Of a stretch of DNA of 27,626 nucleotides, positions 1 through 8,912 are shown one piece after another. A program made the translations under genes and the position numbers. This DNA is from CAYTSW01 sp964440605 (GTDB taxonomy: Bacteria; Planctomycetota; Phycisphaerae; Phycisphaerales; UBA1924), in NCBI GenBank assembly GCA_964440605.1, contig CAYTSW010000024.1:1-27626 (forward strand). The letters are read 5' to 3'. A model generated the notes under the pieces. That model made no database searches. It saw only the letters and a program-made list of their open reading frames with translations, and was not told where the DNA came from. Position 1 is the first letter of the stretch. Each line of letters begins with the position of its first letter.

Positions 1-2
1 CC

Positions 3-734
3 CAGCTTGTCGGCCCGTCGCCAGATCGAGGGTTGTTGCTCGACCGCGCTGGCGTCCAGAAAGACGAGCAGCTTCTCCGGACCCATGCCCAACTCGGCGA
101 CGGCTTTGAGCAGCGGCGTGATCGCCGAGGCGTCCCGGCCCGAACAGACGACGCTCAGCGAGAGCGGTCCGCCCTTGCGGGTGCGCAGGCGCAGTTTCCG
201 CGGGGCGTGGACGCCCCAGGGTGCGAGCGCGATGCGCTCGGCCAGGTCGTGGTCGCGGGCCGCTTCGTGCATGCGCGCATTGGGCGTGATCCAGACCACG
301 TGCCCGGCGCCACCCAGCAGCTCCTGAGCGCGGCGTTCAAACTGCACCGCCTGCGCGATCGAGTCGGAGGACCAGAGCTCGGCGGCGACGGCGGCGCCGG
401 TGACGGCGGCGAGGCGGAGCGCGAGCATCCACGCGCGGTTGCCGAAGACGTGGATCACGTCGAAGTGCAGCCCGCCGTCGCTGGCGAGCAGCGAAGGCTC
501 GTGCGCTCGGAGGCGTTGGACCAGCGCCCGCACCGCGACGCTGCGGGCCAGCCGCGGCTCGCGATCGTCGTAGATGACCGCCGGAGAAAGCGAGGGTTCC
601 TCCAGATCGGCGGCGGCGCGCGGGACCGCGCGGACGACGCGGTGCCCCATCGTGAGGAACCCGATCTCGAGACGTCGGAGCATGGCGTGCTCGCGGCGTC
701 CGAAGGCGCGATCGGCCAGGAGCAGGATGCGCAT
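3..734 (-). CDS. Glycosyltransferase, GT4-like GT-B fold, C-terminus cut by window edge
   Basis: This reading frame opens at an ATG at 734 and stays open to the window edge (244 codons), so only the N-terminal part is seen. The protein begins MRILLLADRAFGRREHAML, a first beta strand followed by a helix. It continues with HRVVRAVPRA, DVIHVFGNRAWMLALRLA (the D-x-I-H strand of GT-B enzymes), VVWITPNARMHEAA and ERIALAPWGVHAP. The last resembles the hinge of family 4 glycosyltransferases, where the donor domain begins. These features suggest a cytosolic retaining glycosyltransferase acting on a surface polysaccharide or glycolipid, but donor and acceptor cannot be told. It lies 31 bp after the ABC ATPase gene on the same strand and could share its transcript. 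I see no clear Shine-Dalgarno sequence. The family call is moderately firm; the exact subfamily is not. Confidence 0.72.
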   Translation of the reverse strand, partial: MRILLLADRAFGRREHAMLRRLEIGFLTMGHRVVRAVPRAAADLEEPSLSPAVIYDDREPRLARSVAVRALVQRLRAHEPSLLASDGGLHFDVIHVFGNRAWMLALRLAAVTGAAVAAELWSSDSIAQAVQFERRAQELLGGAGHVVWITPNARMHEAARDHDLAERIALAPWGVHAPRKLRLRTRKGGPLSLSVVCSGRDASAITPLLKAVAELGMGPEKLLVFLDASAVEQQPSIWRRADKL

Positions 735-765
735 GGGGGTAGTGTGGGCGCTGGGGTCCCGAAAG

Positions 766-1944
766 TCACGCGCGGTTGCGCGGACGCGAGGGGTCGTCCT
801 CGGCGCGGTACCGCAGATCCGGGAAGCGGGGCTCGCCGTCGGCGACCGCTTCGGTGCGCCACACGCCGACCCAGTGGTCGGGCTTGACTTCGGTGAGCAG
901 GTAGTCGCCCGCGGGAACGGGCTTGGCCGCGAGGTCTTTGGGCGGGTCGTGCCAGGGCCACCACGGGCGGACGCCCTTGTCGGCGTCGGGCAGCGACTCG
1001 AACTCCTTCGGGTCCTCGGTGATCTGCTTGATGGTGACCAGGCGTTCCTTGCGGTCGTGCATCTTCGGGATCGAGGCGAAGAGCCCTCGCGTGTAGGGGT
1101 GCATGGGGTTGGAGAAGAGCTCGAAGACGTTGGCGTACTCGACGACGCGGCCCGCGTACATCACGCAGACGACGTCGGCGTTTTCCGCGACGACGCCCAG
1201 GTCGTGCGTGATGAGCATGATGCCCATCTTGCGCGTGTTCTGGAGGTTGTTGAGCAGCTCGAGGATCTGCGCCTGGATCGTGACGTCGAGCGCAGTGGTC
1301 GGTTCGTCGGCGAGCAGCAACTCGGGCTGGCATGCGAGCGCCATGGAGATCATGACGCGCTGCCTCATGCCGCCGGAGAACTGGTGCGGGTACGCGCGCA
1401 GGCGCGACTCGGGCTCGGGGATGCCGACGTCGTTCATCGCGGTGACCGCGATGTCAACCGCTTCGCGGTAGCTGACGTCCTGGTGCAGCGTGATCGCCTC
1501 GATGATCTGGTCCCCAATGGTGTAGACGGGGTTGAGCGAGGTCATCGGCTCCTGGAAGATCATGGCGATCTGGCCGCCGCGGACCCTTCGGATCGCCGGC
1601 TCGTCCAGGCGGAGCAAGTCAACGGTCTTGCCGTCGTCGTTGAAGAGGATGCGTCCGCGGTCGAAGCGTCCGGGCGGTCGCGGGACGAGCTGCATGGAGC
1701 TCATGGCGGTGACGGACTTGCCGCAGCCCGATTCGCCGACGACCGCAAGGGTTTGCCGCGGGTAGACGTTCATGCGCACGCCGTCGACGGCCTGCACGCG
1801 CGGACCCTTGCCGTTGTCGAAGGAGACCGCGAGATCCTCCACGGTCATGAGCGCGGCGTTCTCATCGACGTTCGGCATCGCCTTGGTTGAGGAGGCGGCG
1901 GGCGTCTTGGCGGCTTCGGCTGGCTGTGCGGGTGCGGTGGTCAT
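766..1944 (-). CDS. OppD/DppD-type ABC transporter ATP-binding protein
   Basis: 392-residue ATPase of the oligopeptide/nickel branch, which powers uptake through the inner-membrane permeases encoded just upstream. Visible motifs are Walker A GESGCGKS (70-77), Q-loop IFQEPMTSLNP (129-139), signature FSGGMRQRV (189-197), Walker B LLLADEPTTALD (209-220) and switch THDLGVV (246-252). MHPYTRGLFASIP (281-293) is the oligo_HPY motif. The start is placed at the ATG at 1944, 11 bp after the permease stop, because an in-frame ATG further upstream (2073) would lie deep inside the permease gene. After the HPY motif the family normally has a cysteine-rich segment that binds an iron-sulfur cluster. Here residues 281-392 contain no cysteine and instead have a proline/tryptophan stretch (PWWPWHDPP) and an unrelated tail. 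No OppF partner is present in the window, so it may act as a homodimer or with an ATPase encoded elsewhere. Confidence 0.93.
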   Translation of the reverse strand: MTTAPAQPAEAAKTPAASSTKAMPNVDENAALMTVEDLAVSFDNGKGPRVQAVDGVRMNVYPRQTLAVVGESGCGKSVTAMSSMQLVPRPPGRFDRGRILFNDDGKTVDLLRLDEPAIRRVRGGQIAMIFQEPMTSLNPVYTIGDQIIEAITLHQDVSYREAVDIAVTAMNDVGIPEPESRLRAYPHQFSGGMRQRVMISMALACQPELLLADEPTTALDVTIQAQILELLNNLQNTRKMGIMLITHDLGVVAENADVVCVMYAGRVVEYANVFELFSNPMHPYTRGLFASIPKMHDRKERLVTIKQITEDPKEFESLPDADKGVRPWWPWHDPPKDLAAKPVPAGDYLLTEVKPDHWVGVWRTEAVADGEPRFPDLRYRAEDDPSRPRNRA

Positions 1945-1955
1945 GTTCGAGCGTT

Positions 1956-3659
1956 CTACACGCGGGCCTTCTTGAGCTTGGGGTCGATGGCGTCGCGCAG
2001 CGCCTCGCCCATCAGGTTGTACGAGAGCGCGGTGAGGAAGATGGCCCCGCCCGGGAAGACCGCGAGCCACCACTTGAAGTCGCCCGAGTCGCCCGTGGAG
2101 TCGGCCAGCAGGCGGCCCCAGGAAGCCTGGTCGACAGGGCCCAGGCCCAGGAAGGAGAGCGTGGCCTCGAAGTGGATCGCCAGAGCGATCGCGAAGGAGG
2201 CGTCGACGAGGACGGGCGTCACGCCGTTGGGCAGCATGTGCTTGAAGAGGATGGAGCGCAGCGGTAGGCCGACGGCCTTGGCGCTCTGCACGAAGTCCTG
2301 GTTGCGGAGTTTGTAGAACTCAGCGCGCACGAAGCGGGCCGCCGAGTGCCACGTGAAGCACCCGATGATCGCCATCATGACGTACGTCGAGGGGTTCTCG
2401 AGCAGGCCGGCGGCGACGATGAGGATGAAGAGCACGGGCACCGCCATGAAGACCTCGACGACGCGGTAGAGCAGCATGTCGACGATGCCGCCGAAGTAGC
2501 CCATCAGCGCGCCGAGCGTGACGCCGATGACCACCGCGATGCCGGTGGAAACGAGCCCGATGGAGATCGCCAGGCGCGAGGCGTGGACGAGCTGGCTGAG
2601 GACGTCCTGCCCCTTGCCGTCGGTCCCGAAGACGAAAGACTCGCCGAAGGGGCGGAGCACTTCCTTCAGGGCGTCTTCGGCCTGCACCGCGGTGAACTCC
2701 GGCTGCACGAGCCCCTCGGCGAGCGCGTCGAGCACGATCCGATGCTCGGAGTCCTCCAGCGGGAGCGTTTCGACGTTGTCGCGGATGAAGCGCACGCCCT
2801 CGTCGCCGATGGGCGCGGTCGGGTTGAAGCGGGCGGTGAGCGAGTTCGCCAGCGCAGAGGTCGCGGTCGCGCCGGGTGCAAGGCGGTCGGCCTTGCGGTC
2901 GCCGAACTGTTGCGCGGGTGACCAGGGAACGATGGTGTAGACCGGGTCGGCCGCGACGCCCGCCGCGATGCGCTCGCGGTAGTCGAAGAGCTCGGGCTGA
3001 CGCTCCCACGTCGCGAGCCCGAGGCCGACGGCGATGGCGCCGACCACGCCGACGAAGATCAGGCGGTTCGTCAGGCGGGCGGCGGTGGGCAAGAGGCTGA
3101 AGGCGACGGCGACGAGCAGTGCGATGCCGATGATCAACGCGAAGGGGAACCAGGCCGACTGCTCGATGCTGCGCATGGCCTCGGAGACGTCGCGTGCTTC
3201 GAACGTGCCGCGGACCCACGAGGAGATCACCGTCGTGAAGGCGAACTGCAGGCCCGAAGCGACGACCCAGCCCAGCCGCGCGCCGCGCCCGACACGCATG
3301 GGCACGGCTAGGAGCACCATGGACAGGACCGCCCACACCAGCAGCAGCCAGTCGCCGGTCGTCAAGTTGGCGAAGAGCGGCCAGACGCGCGCCATCTCCC
3401 CCGAGTCGGGGTCGGACGCGAGCATCGTGATGGGGTGACCGCTGGCGAGAACCGGCGCGAAGACCGCGAGCAGACCCACGAACGCGATCCAGATGATCGC
3501 GGTAACCGCGATGGGCTGCTTGAACACCTGGCCCCACGCGTCGGCCCAGAAGCCCTTCGGCTCACGGGCGCCCGCTCCCTGCATGGCCATGACACCCGTG
3601 ATCGCTGCCTCGTTGGCGGAGCGACTCGTGACGGGCGGCTTGATCGGGTTCGTGGGCAT
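1956..3659 (-). CDS. OppC/DppC-type ABC permease with long extra membrane and periplasmic segment
   Basis: 567 residues, nearly twice the usual ~300 of OppC/DppC. Residues 50-72 form the first membrane helix. The standard core starts at FGTDGKGQDVLSQLVHASR (344-362) and runs to the C-terminus, with the ATPase-contact EAA-like loop at SAKAVGLPLRSILFKHMLPN (459-478) and the usual ending GEALRDAIDPKLKK. Between helix 1 and the core lie about 270 additional residues containing three or four more hydrophobic stretches (about 104-120, 129-149, 171-190, 200-217), then a soluble part (about 220-343). Topology prediction places that soluble part in the periplasm if the number of extra helices is even. 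The gene is 18 bp after the OppB-type permease and 11 bp before the ATPase, so all three are likely co-transcribed. The family assignment is firm; the role of the insertion is unknown. Confidence 0.92.
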   Translation of the reverse strand: MPTNPIKPPVTSRSANEAAITGVMAMQGAGAREPKGFWADAWGQVFKQPIAVTAIIWIAFVGLLAVFAPVLASGHPITMLASDPDSGEMARVWPLFANLTTGDWLLLVWAVLSMVLLAVPMRVGRGARLGWVVASGLQFAFTTVISSWVRGTFEARDVSEAMRSIEQSAWFPFALIIGIALLVAVAFSLLPTAARLTNRLIFVGVVGAIAVGLGLATWERQPELFDYRERIAAGVAADPVYTIVPWSPAQQFGDRKADRLAPGATATSALANSLTARFNPTAPIGDEGVRFIRDNVETLPLEDSEHRIVLDALAEGLVQPEFTAVQAEDALKEVLRPFGESFVFGTDGKGQDVLSQLVHASRLAISIGLVSTGIAVVIGVTLGALMGYFGGIVDMLLYRVVEVFMAVPVLFILIVAAGLLENPSTYVMMAIIGCFTWHSAARFVRAEFYKLRNQDFVQSAKAVGLPLRSILFKHMLPNGVTPVLVDASFAIALAIHFEATLSFLGLGPVDQASWGRLLADSTGDSGDFKWWLAVFPGGAIFLTALSYNLMGEALRDAIDPKLKKARV

Positions 3660-3677
3660 GGTCGGTATGGGCGGGTC

Positions 3678-5279
3678 TTACTTGTACGAGATGCGTGGGT
3701 CGGCGACGGCGTAGAGGATGTCCGCCAGGAGCAGCGCGAAGAGGTTGACGGCTCCGATCATCAGCGTGTTGGCCAGCAGCAGCTCGCGGTCGCGCAGGCT
3801 GATCGCGTCGATGACGAGCTTGCCCATGCCCGGGATCGTGAAGATCGTCTCGATGACCACCGAGCCGGCGAGCATCGTCGGGAAGACGCGGGCGAAGAGG
3901 GTGATCAGCGGGAGCAGGCTGTTGCGCAGGACATGCCGCGTGATGATCTTGCCCTCCGGCACGCCCTTGGCCTTGGCGGTGCGCACGTAGTCGGCGGAGA
4001 AGTTATCCAGCATAGCGGCGCGCGTCTGCTTGGTGAGCACCGCGAAGCCCGTGTACACGAGGCAGAGCACGGGCAGGCAGATGTGGTGCAGCGCATCCAC
4101 GAGCCAGCCCGCGCTCTCGGCGGTGGGGAAGAAGGGCATGCGCTCGTGGCCCGTCTCGTGCAGGCCCGCGACCGGGAACCAGCCGAGGTAGTCGTTGCTC
4201 GCCAGGAAGCCGATCGCCAGCGTGCCCGCGAGGACGACCGGTACGGACCAGAGGGCGATGAACGACGCGCCGGAGATCAGGTCGAACGCCGAGCCGCGCT
4301 TGACAGCGCTGATCATGCCCATCGGGATGGACACGAAGTAGATGATCGGGATGGCGATGGCGTTGAGCAGGAGCGTGACGAGCAGCGCATCGACCATCAG
4401 GTCAACCACCGGGACCGATCGCGAGAAGGACATGCCGAAGTCGGGCACGGCGAGGTGCACGATGTTCCCGATGCGCAGCGGCACGCCGAAGAGCTCCAGC
4501 CGCGCCTCTTCGTAGGGCTGCGCTTTGTAGACCGCCATCACATCGGCCCGGGCCTCCTCGGCGTCGGCGAAGGCTTTGACGGATCGCTCGCCCGCCTCGA
4601 GCACCGCGCGGCCTTCGGGCGTCGACGCGTCGGCCCGCAGGTCCTCGACGCGCCCGCGGATAAGGTCGCCCTCGATGTCAGTGGGGTTCTCGACGCCCTG
4701 GACCTCGGCGAACGTCGCGATGGCCTGCTCGAGGATCGTGACCGCGGAGATGTACTCGGCCCGGACGTTGGTGTAGATGTTCTTCGCGCGCCGGTACGCG
4801 CGGTTCCGCGCCGAGGCCGCCGCGTCACGCTCGGCGACCGCGGCCTCGTAGCCCGGGTCGCTTTCGCCGGGAAGTCCGGGCAGTTCCGGGAGGTCGGCCG
4901 GCTCGGGAGCGGGGGCGCGTTGCAGGGCGTCCGGGTCGCCCCAGATATCGCCGATGAAGGGCGGCTCCTCGATGCGCTTCTCGGGGCGGATGAGTTCGCC
5001 CGTGGGATCGCGCAGGTCGGGCGCACCGAACTTGATCGGACTGATGCGCGTGAGCCAGCGTCCGTACTGCACGACAACGGGATCGTTCAGGCCGTAGCGG
5101 TCTTCGAGATAGGCCTCCTGAATGGCTCGGTTCTGTCCGGCCTCGGCGCCGCCTCCCGCGAAGGTGAGCGAAGCGCCGATGCCGCCGGGCGAAAGCGCGA
5201 CCAGCATGAACACGAGAAAGGTAATCCCGATGAGTGTCGGGATCATCACCAGCAGTCGGCGGACGATGTAGCCGATCAT
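3678..5279 (-). CDS. OppB/DppB-type ABC permease with ~200-residue periplasmic insertion
   Basis: 533 residues against about 310-340 for typical OppB/DppB. The N-terminus MIGYIVRRLLVMIPTLIGIT is the classic OppB start and first membrane helix. Residues 60-76 (DRYGLNDPVVVQYGRWL) and FGMSFSRSVPVVDLM (281-295) are the segments that are normally close together. Here they are separated by about 200 residues (82-280), including a charged, alanine-rich, probably coiled-coil stretch (about 145-255). The core follows, with the EAA-like loop TAKAKGVPEGKIITRHVLRN (434-453) and the ending VADPRISYK. The insertion sits between helices 1 and 2, which face the periplasm in this family. The gene starts 43 bp after the binding-protein stop. 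No good Shine-Dalgarno sequence is visible, so translation may depend on the upstream gene. Confidence 0.93.
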   Translation of the reverse strand: MIGYIVRRLLVMIPTLIGITFLVFMLVALSPGGIGASLTFAGGGAEAGQNRAIQEAYLEDRYGLNDPVVVQYGRWLTRISPIKFGAPDLRDPTGELIRPEKRIEEPPFIGDIWGDPDALQRAPAPEPADLPELPGLPGESDPGYEAAVAERDAAASARNRAYRRAKNIYTNVRAEYISAVTILEQAIATFAEVQGVENPTDIEGDLIRGRVEDLRADASTPEGRAVLEAGERSVKAFADAEEARADVMAVYKAQPYEEARLELFGVPLRIGNIVHLAVPDFGMSFSRSVPVVDLMVDALLVTLLLNAIAIPIIYFVSIPMGMISAVKRGSAFDLISGASFIALWSVPVVLAGTLAIGFLASNDYLGWFPVAGLHETGHERMPFFPTAESAGWLVDALHHICLPVLCLVYTGFAVLTKQTRAAMLDNFSADYVRTAKAKGVPEGKIITRHVLRNSLLPLITLFARVFPTMLAGSVVIETIFTIPGMGKLVIDAISLRDRELLLANTLMIGAVNLFALLLADILYAVADPRISYK

Positions 5280-5322
5280 CGATCAGCCGCCCGTCGCGAT
5301 GGCGTGGCCCGTGTGCTGCGCA

Positions 5323-7404
5323 TCAGTAGGGCTCGGCGACGAAGGTCTCGAACTTGTTGAGGCCGATGTTGTACGGGTGGATGTTCTGGATCTTGTCGCG
5401 CACGAAGCGGATCCAGGGCGGGTTGACCATGAACGTGTAGGGCTGCTCCTCGTGCAGCACCGTGTGGAGCTGGTGCCAGATCTTCATCCGCTCCTCGTCG
5501 TCGATAGTCACGCGGCCGAGCTCGATGAGGCGGTCGGCCTCCTCGTTGGCCCACTGCGAGAAATTGTCGCCCTGATTGCGGATCGAGTCGGAGTGCCAGA
5601 GCTGGTTCGGGTCGCTCTCGGGGTGCGACTGCGACCACTGCATGGTGATGACGTCGAAGTCGCGGTTGTCGAGGACGGTGGAGAAGATGGCCCACTCGAT
5701 GGGCGTGGGGACGCATTCGATGCCGACGGCGCGGCACTGGCGTCGGAGGTAGTCGCCGACCTTGGGCGAGATCGTCGAGCCCTTGGAGTGGGTGTACTGG
5801 AAGGTGAAGCGGTCGCCCCGCTCGTTCTCGCGCCAGCCGTCGCCGTCGCGGTCGATCCAGCCGGCCTCGTCGAGCAGTGCCTTGGCCTTCTCGACGTTGT
5901 ACTGATGGGGCGTGATGTCGGGGTTGTTCTGCGGGCTGCCGTAGGGGAAGGGGCTGGTAGCGATCTCGCCCAGCCCGTCGTAGAAGTCGCGGAGGATGCG
6001 GTCGCGGTCGAGCAGGTGGGTCATGGCACGCCTGACGCGCGCGTCGGTGAAGGGCGTCGGCTTGCCGTCACGCTCGCCGCAGTTCCACGCCAGGAACGAG
6101 AAGCCCGAGCGCATGTTGGGCCACTGCATGGGCGTGAACTCTTCGAGGAACTCGGGGTCTCGGCTCTGGGTCCGGAACTGCTCGGGCGTGCCGCGCATCA
6201 TGTCGCCGGTGCCGTTCTTGAGCGAGACAAGCAGGGCGGAGTATTCGCTGATGGTCTTGTAGCGGAATCGGTCGATCGGAGGCCTGCGGCCCCAGTAGTT
6301 CTCGTTGCGCACCAGCACGATGTCCTGCGGCGGGGCCCATTGTCCGAGCATCGGGTCGGTGGGGTTGAAGGTCTGGAGTCGGTACGGCCCCGAGCCCATC
6401 AGCAGCCCGGTTGACTGATTGAGCTGGCTGGGCGTGAACTGCGAATACACATGCTCGGGCAGGATGACGAAGCGCGTCGCTTCGCGCAGGTTGGTGAACG
6501 TGGGGTTGCGGAAAGTGAACTCGACGACCTTGTCCTCGATGACCTCGACCTTCTCGATGACATTGAGCGTCGAGCGGAACCGCTCGGTTTGGAGCTCGGC
6601 GTTGAAGACGACTTCGTCGAACGTGAACTTGACGTCGCTGGCCCCCAGCGGCTCGCCGTCGGAGAAGCGGGCCTCGTCGCGGATCTTCACGCGAAGCCAC
6701 ATGCCGTTCGGGTCGTACTGCCACGCCTCGGCGAGCAGGCCGCGCAGCTCCAACGTCGCTGGGTCGTAGGCGGCGAGTGATTCGCAGACGGGCCCGTCGA
6801 CGATGCGCCGGCCGTAGACGTCGGAATAGAGGTAGGGCGTGAGCTTGGGGGGCTGGGCCTCGAAGAGCTCGAAGAACTCGCCGCCGGGCTGGAAATCGGG
6901 GTGCTCTTCGGGCGGCGAGGGGTAGGCGAAGGGCTCGGGATACGTAATGGCGACGCCGTCGCGGGCCCAGCTTTCGTCACGGCCGGCGGCCTGGAGGCTG
7001 GTGGCGCCCGAGCCGAGGTCGCCCAGATCGAGCCCGCTGCCGCCGGGGGATGCGCTGTCGTCGATGCGGACGCCGCCTTCGATCAGCGCGTTGACGCTCC
7101 CGGCCAGACGTGTGATGGCCTCGGCCTGCCGATTCATGCTCTCGGACTGCTGGATCAGCGCCTGCTCGATCTGCGTCTTGAGGTTGGTGATCTCGGCGTT
7201 CTGGTCCTGAATGGATCGCCCGAACGCCTCGAGCGCCGACGCCTGTCGCTGGAGCGCAGCCGACTGCTCGCTGATGATCACCTGCGAGTCGAGGAAAGTG
7301 TCCCACTTCCGGTCGTCCTGCTTCATGCTCAGGAAGAGCATGATCAGGAGAGCGAACAGGAGGGTGAGGGTGAGGAAGTCCTTGAATCCGAATCGGTTCT
7401 GCAT
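5323..7404 (-). CDS. Membrane-tethered peptide-type substrate-binding protein (SBP_bac_5) with N-terminal coiled coil
   Basis: 693-residue family 5 solute-binding protein of a peptide/nickel-type ABC importer. Residues about 9-27 are a single hydrophobic helix with no lipobox cysteine and no obvious signal peptidase site, so it looks like an uncleaved anchor. Residues about 30-110 are rich in Q, E, A and S with a coiled-coil pattern, followed by a short flexible linker (about 112-165). The binding domain runs from about 170 to the end, with the family features LAEAWQYDPNGMWLRVKIRD, FSDGEPLGASDVKFTFD, GSGPYRL and ARVRRAMTHLLDRDRIL. Such proteins are usually free or lipid-anchored in the periplasm, so a helix-plus-coiled-coil tether is unusual. 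A good ribosome site (GGAGG, about 9 nt before the ATG) supports the start. Neighbouring permease genes supply the channel. The ligand cannot be inferred. Confidence 0.93.
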   Translation of the reverse strand: MQNRFGFKDFLTLTLLFALLIMLFLSMKQDDRKWDTFLDSQVIISEQSAALQRQASALEAFGRSIQDQNAEITNLKTQIEQALIQQSESMNRQAEAITRLAGSVNALIEGGVRIDDSASPGGSGLDLGDLGSGATSLQAAGRDESWARDGVAITYPEPFAYPSPPEEHPDFQPGGEFFELFEAQPPKLTPYLYSDVYGRRIVDGPVCESLAAYDPATLELRGLLAEAWQYDPNGMWLRVKIRDEARFSDGEPLGASDVKFTFDEVVFNAELQTERFRSTLNVIEKVEVIEDKVVEFTFRNPTFTNLREATRFVILPEHVYSQFTPSQLNQSTGLLMGSGPYRLQTFNPTDPMLGQWAPPQDIVLVRNENYWGRRPPIDRFRYKTISEYSALLVSLKNGTGDMMRGTPEQFRTQSRDPEFLEEFTPMQWPNMRSGFSFLAWNCGERDGKPTPFTDARVRRAMTHLLDRDRILRDFYDGLGEIATSPFPYGSPQNNPDITPHQYNVEKAKALLDEAGWIDRDGDGWRENERGDRFTFQYTHSKGSTISPKVGDYLRRQCRAVGIECVPTPIEWAIFSTVLDNRDFDVITMQWSQSHPESDPNQLWHSDSIRNQGDNFSQWANEEADRLIELGRVTIDDEERMKIWHQLHTVLHEEQPYTFMVNPPWIRFVRDKIQNIHPYNIGLNKFETFVAEPY

Positions 7405-7467
7405 GCTCGTGTGCCTCCGCCCGGTGGGCCCCGCCGTCGTCCGGCGCGAGCGTGGATTCCGGCCACC

Positions 7468-8850
7468 CTACTGACGGGCGCGTTTGGGATCAAACGCTTC
7501 GCGCAGCCCTTCGCCCACGAAGTTGAGCGCCAGCAGCGTGATCCCCAGCAGCAGGCACGGGAAAACGATCAGCCACCAGCGCACCCGCACCGTGTTCAGT
7601 TCAACCAGCCCCTCCGCCGCCAGGTTGCCCCAACTCGGCAGCGGCGGCTGGACACCGATCCCCAGGAAGCTCAGAAAGCTCTCCTGCAGGATCGCCTGCG
7701 GCACCGTGAGCGTGGCATATACGATGATCGGCCCGAGCAGGTTCGGCAGCAGATGCCTGCGGAACTGCGTGGGCACCCCGACACCCATCGCACGCGCCGC
7801 CTCCATGAAGGGCTGGTTGCGCAGCGACAGCACCTGCCCGCGGATGACGCGGGCCATGGTGAGCCACGAGACGCCGCCGATCGCCAGCAGAAGGATCAGC
7901 ACGTCGAGCGCCTGGAGTTGCCACCCGCTCAGCGGGCGGGGGTGCAGACCCATCAGTCTGTTGAACGCCCGCCGGGCCTCGCGACGCGCGTCTGGATCCG
8001 CCTCCAGCAGCGCCGCGGCGGCGTCGATGTCCGGCGCGCGATCGCGGGTCACGAGCAGCGCGGGCGCGCGCTCGTCGAGCCAGGCGTCGAAGGCGTCGTC
8101 GCGGCCCGTACCGTCGGCCCGCTCGATCCGCTTGTACGGGCCCATGTCGAGCTGCGCTTCGATGGACGCCCGGAAGTCCTGGTCTTCATCCAGGAACTCC
8201 CGGATGCGTTCCTTTTCGGCGTCGGTCTCGCCTCGTCGCTCGAGCTCGGCGGCGGCCTCGGCGCTCACCCAGCTCTGCCGGGCCAACTTCTTGAACGCCC
8301 ACTCGTCGACGAGCGTCTCGCCCGCGACCGCCAGCAGCACGACCAGCAGGATGTACGGCAAGCCGTAGAGCACGTCCACAACGCGCATCATCACGCTGTC
8401 GAGCCGCCCGCCCAGATACCCGGCGATCGCGCCGTACAGCGTTCCGATGGTCACCGCGATGGCGGCGGCCGCGATGCCCACGCCGATCGAGATGCCACCT
8501 CCGGTCAGCGAGCGCACCAGCACGCTCCGCCCGAGCTTGTCGGTGCCCATCCAGAAGGCGGGCGGCTCCTCACCGGGCGGGGACAGGGCGTCGAGCCGGG
8601 CGCGGTCTTCGTCGGTGTGCGGGGCCCAGAAGGGGGGGAGCAGAGCGGCGTCGAGGTCGCCCTGAGCGAAGGGCGGCAGTTCGCCCGGCTCGGCTCCAAC
8701 CATGCCCAATGTCCAGGGCAGCGTGCCGACGCACGCCAACACCAGCACGCCGAGCGTGACGAGTCCGACGACGCCGGCGACGGACCGGGTCAGCGGGTTG
8801 TCGCGTGAGGGCGCGGGAGCCGCCATCGCCGGAACGGAACGCTCGCTCAT
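7468..8850 (-). CDS. Second OppC/DppC-type ABC permease, with insertion between helices 3 and 4
   Basis: 460 residues. A hydrophobic helix at about 25-47 is followed by MGTDKLGRSVLVRSLTGGG (101-119), the hallmark GTD-x2-GR segment, then helices 2 and 3 (about 121-146 and 157-177). About 135 extra residues (178-312), charged and helix-rich, precede helix 4 (about 313-335, ending TMARVIRGQ). The EAA loop is EAARAMGVGVPTQFRRHLLP (350-369) and the C-terminus is GEGLREAFDPKRARQ. In this family the helix 3-4 loop is periplasmic. This is the first gene of the transporter operon, 63 bp upstream of the binding protein. The other OppC-type permease lies two genes further on, so the operon has two C-type and one B-type subunit. 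A CCCACC/GGTGGG inverted repeat overlaps its ribosome site (8851-8871). Confidence 0.92.
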   Translation of the reverse strand: MSERSVPAMAAPAPSRDNPLTRSVAGVVGLVTLGVLVLACVGTLPWTLGMVGAEPGELPPFAQGDLDAALLPPFWAPHTDEDRARLDALSPPGEEPPAFWMGTDKLGRSVLVRSLTGGGISIGVGIAAAAIAVTIGTLYGAIAGYLGGRLDSVMMRVVDVLYGLPYILLVVLLAVAGETLVDEWAFKKLARQSWVSAEAAAELERRGETDAEKERIREFLDEDQDFRASIEAQLDMGPYKRIERADGTGRDDAFDAWLDERAPALLVTRDRAPDIDAAAALLEADPDARREARRAFNRLMGLHPRPLSGWQLQALDVLILLLAIGGVSWLTMARVIRGQVLSLRNQPFMEAARAMGVGVPTQFRRHLLPNLLGPIIVYATLTVPQAILQESFLSFLGIGVQPPLPSWGNLAAEGLVELNTVRVRWWLIVFPCLLLGITLLALNFVGEGLREAFDPKRARQ

Positions 8851-8912
8851 CCCACCACCATAGCGGGTGGGGCCGCCCCCCCAAAAGCCGCGGGCGGTCG
8901 CGACGCATCGCG

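Noticed and set aside
3435..5360. Long plus-strand open frame (641 codons) opposite the permeases
   Set aside because: It is antisense to two clear ABC permease genes, has the R/D/H-rich composition of a GC-rich shadow frame, and shows no domain.
6901..8808. Long plus-strand open frame (635 codons) opposite the binding protein and permease
   Set aside because: Shadow of recognisable genes on the other strand; composition is not protein-like.
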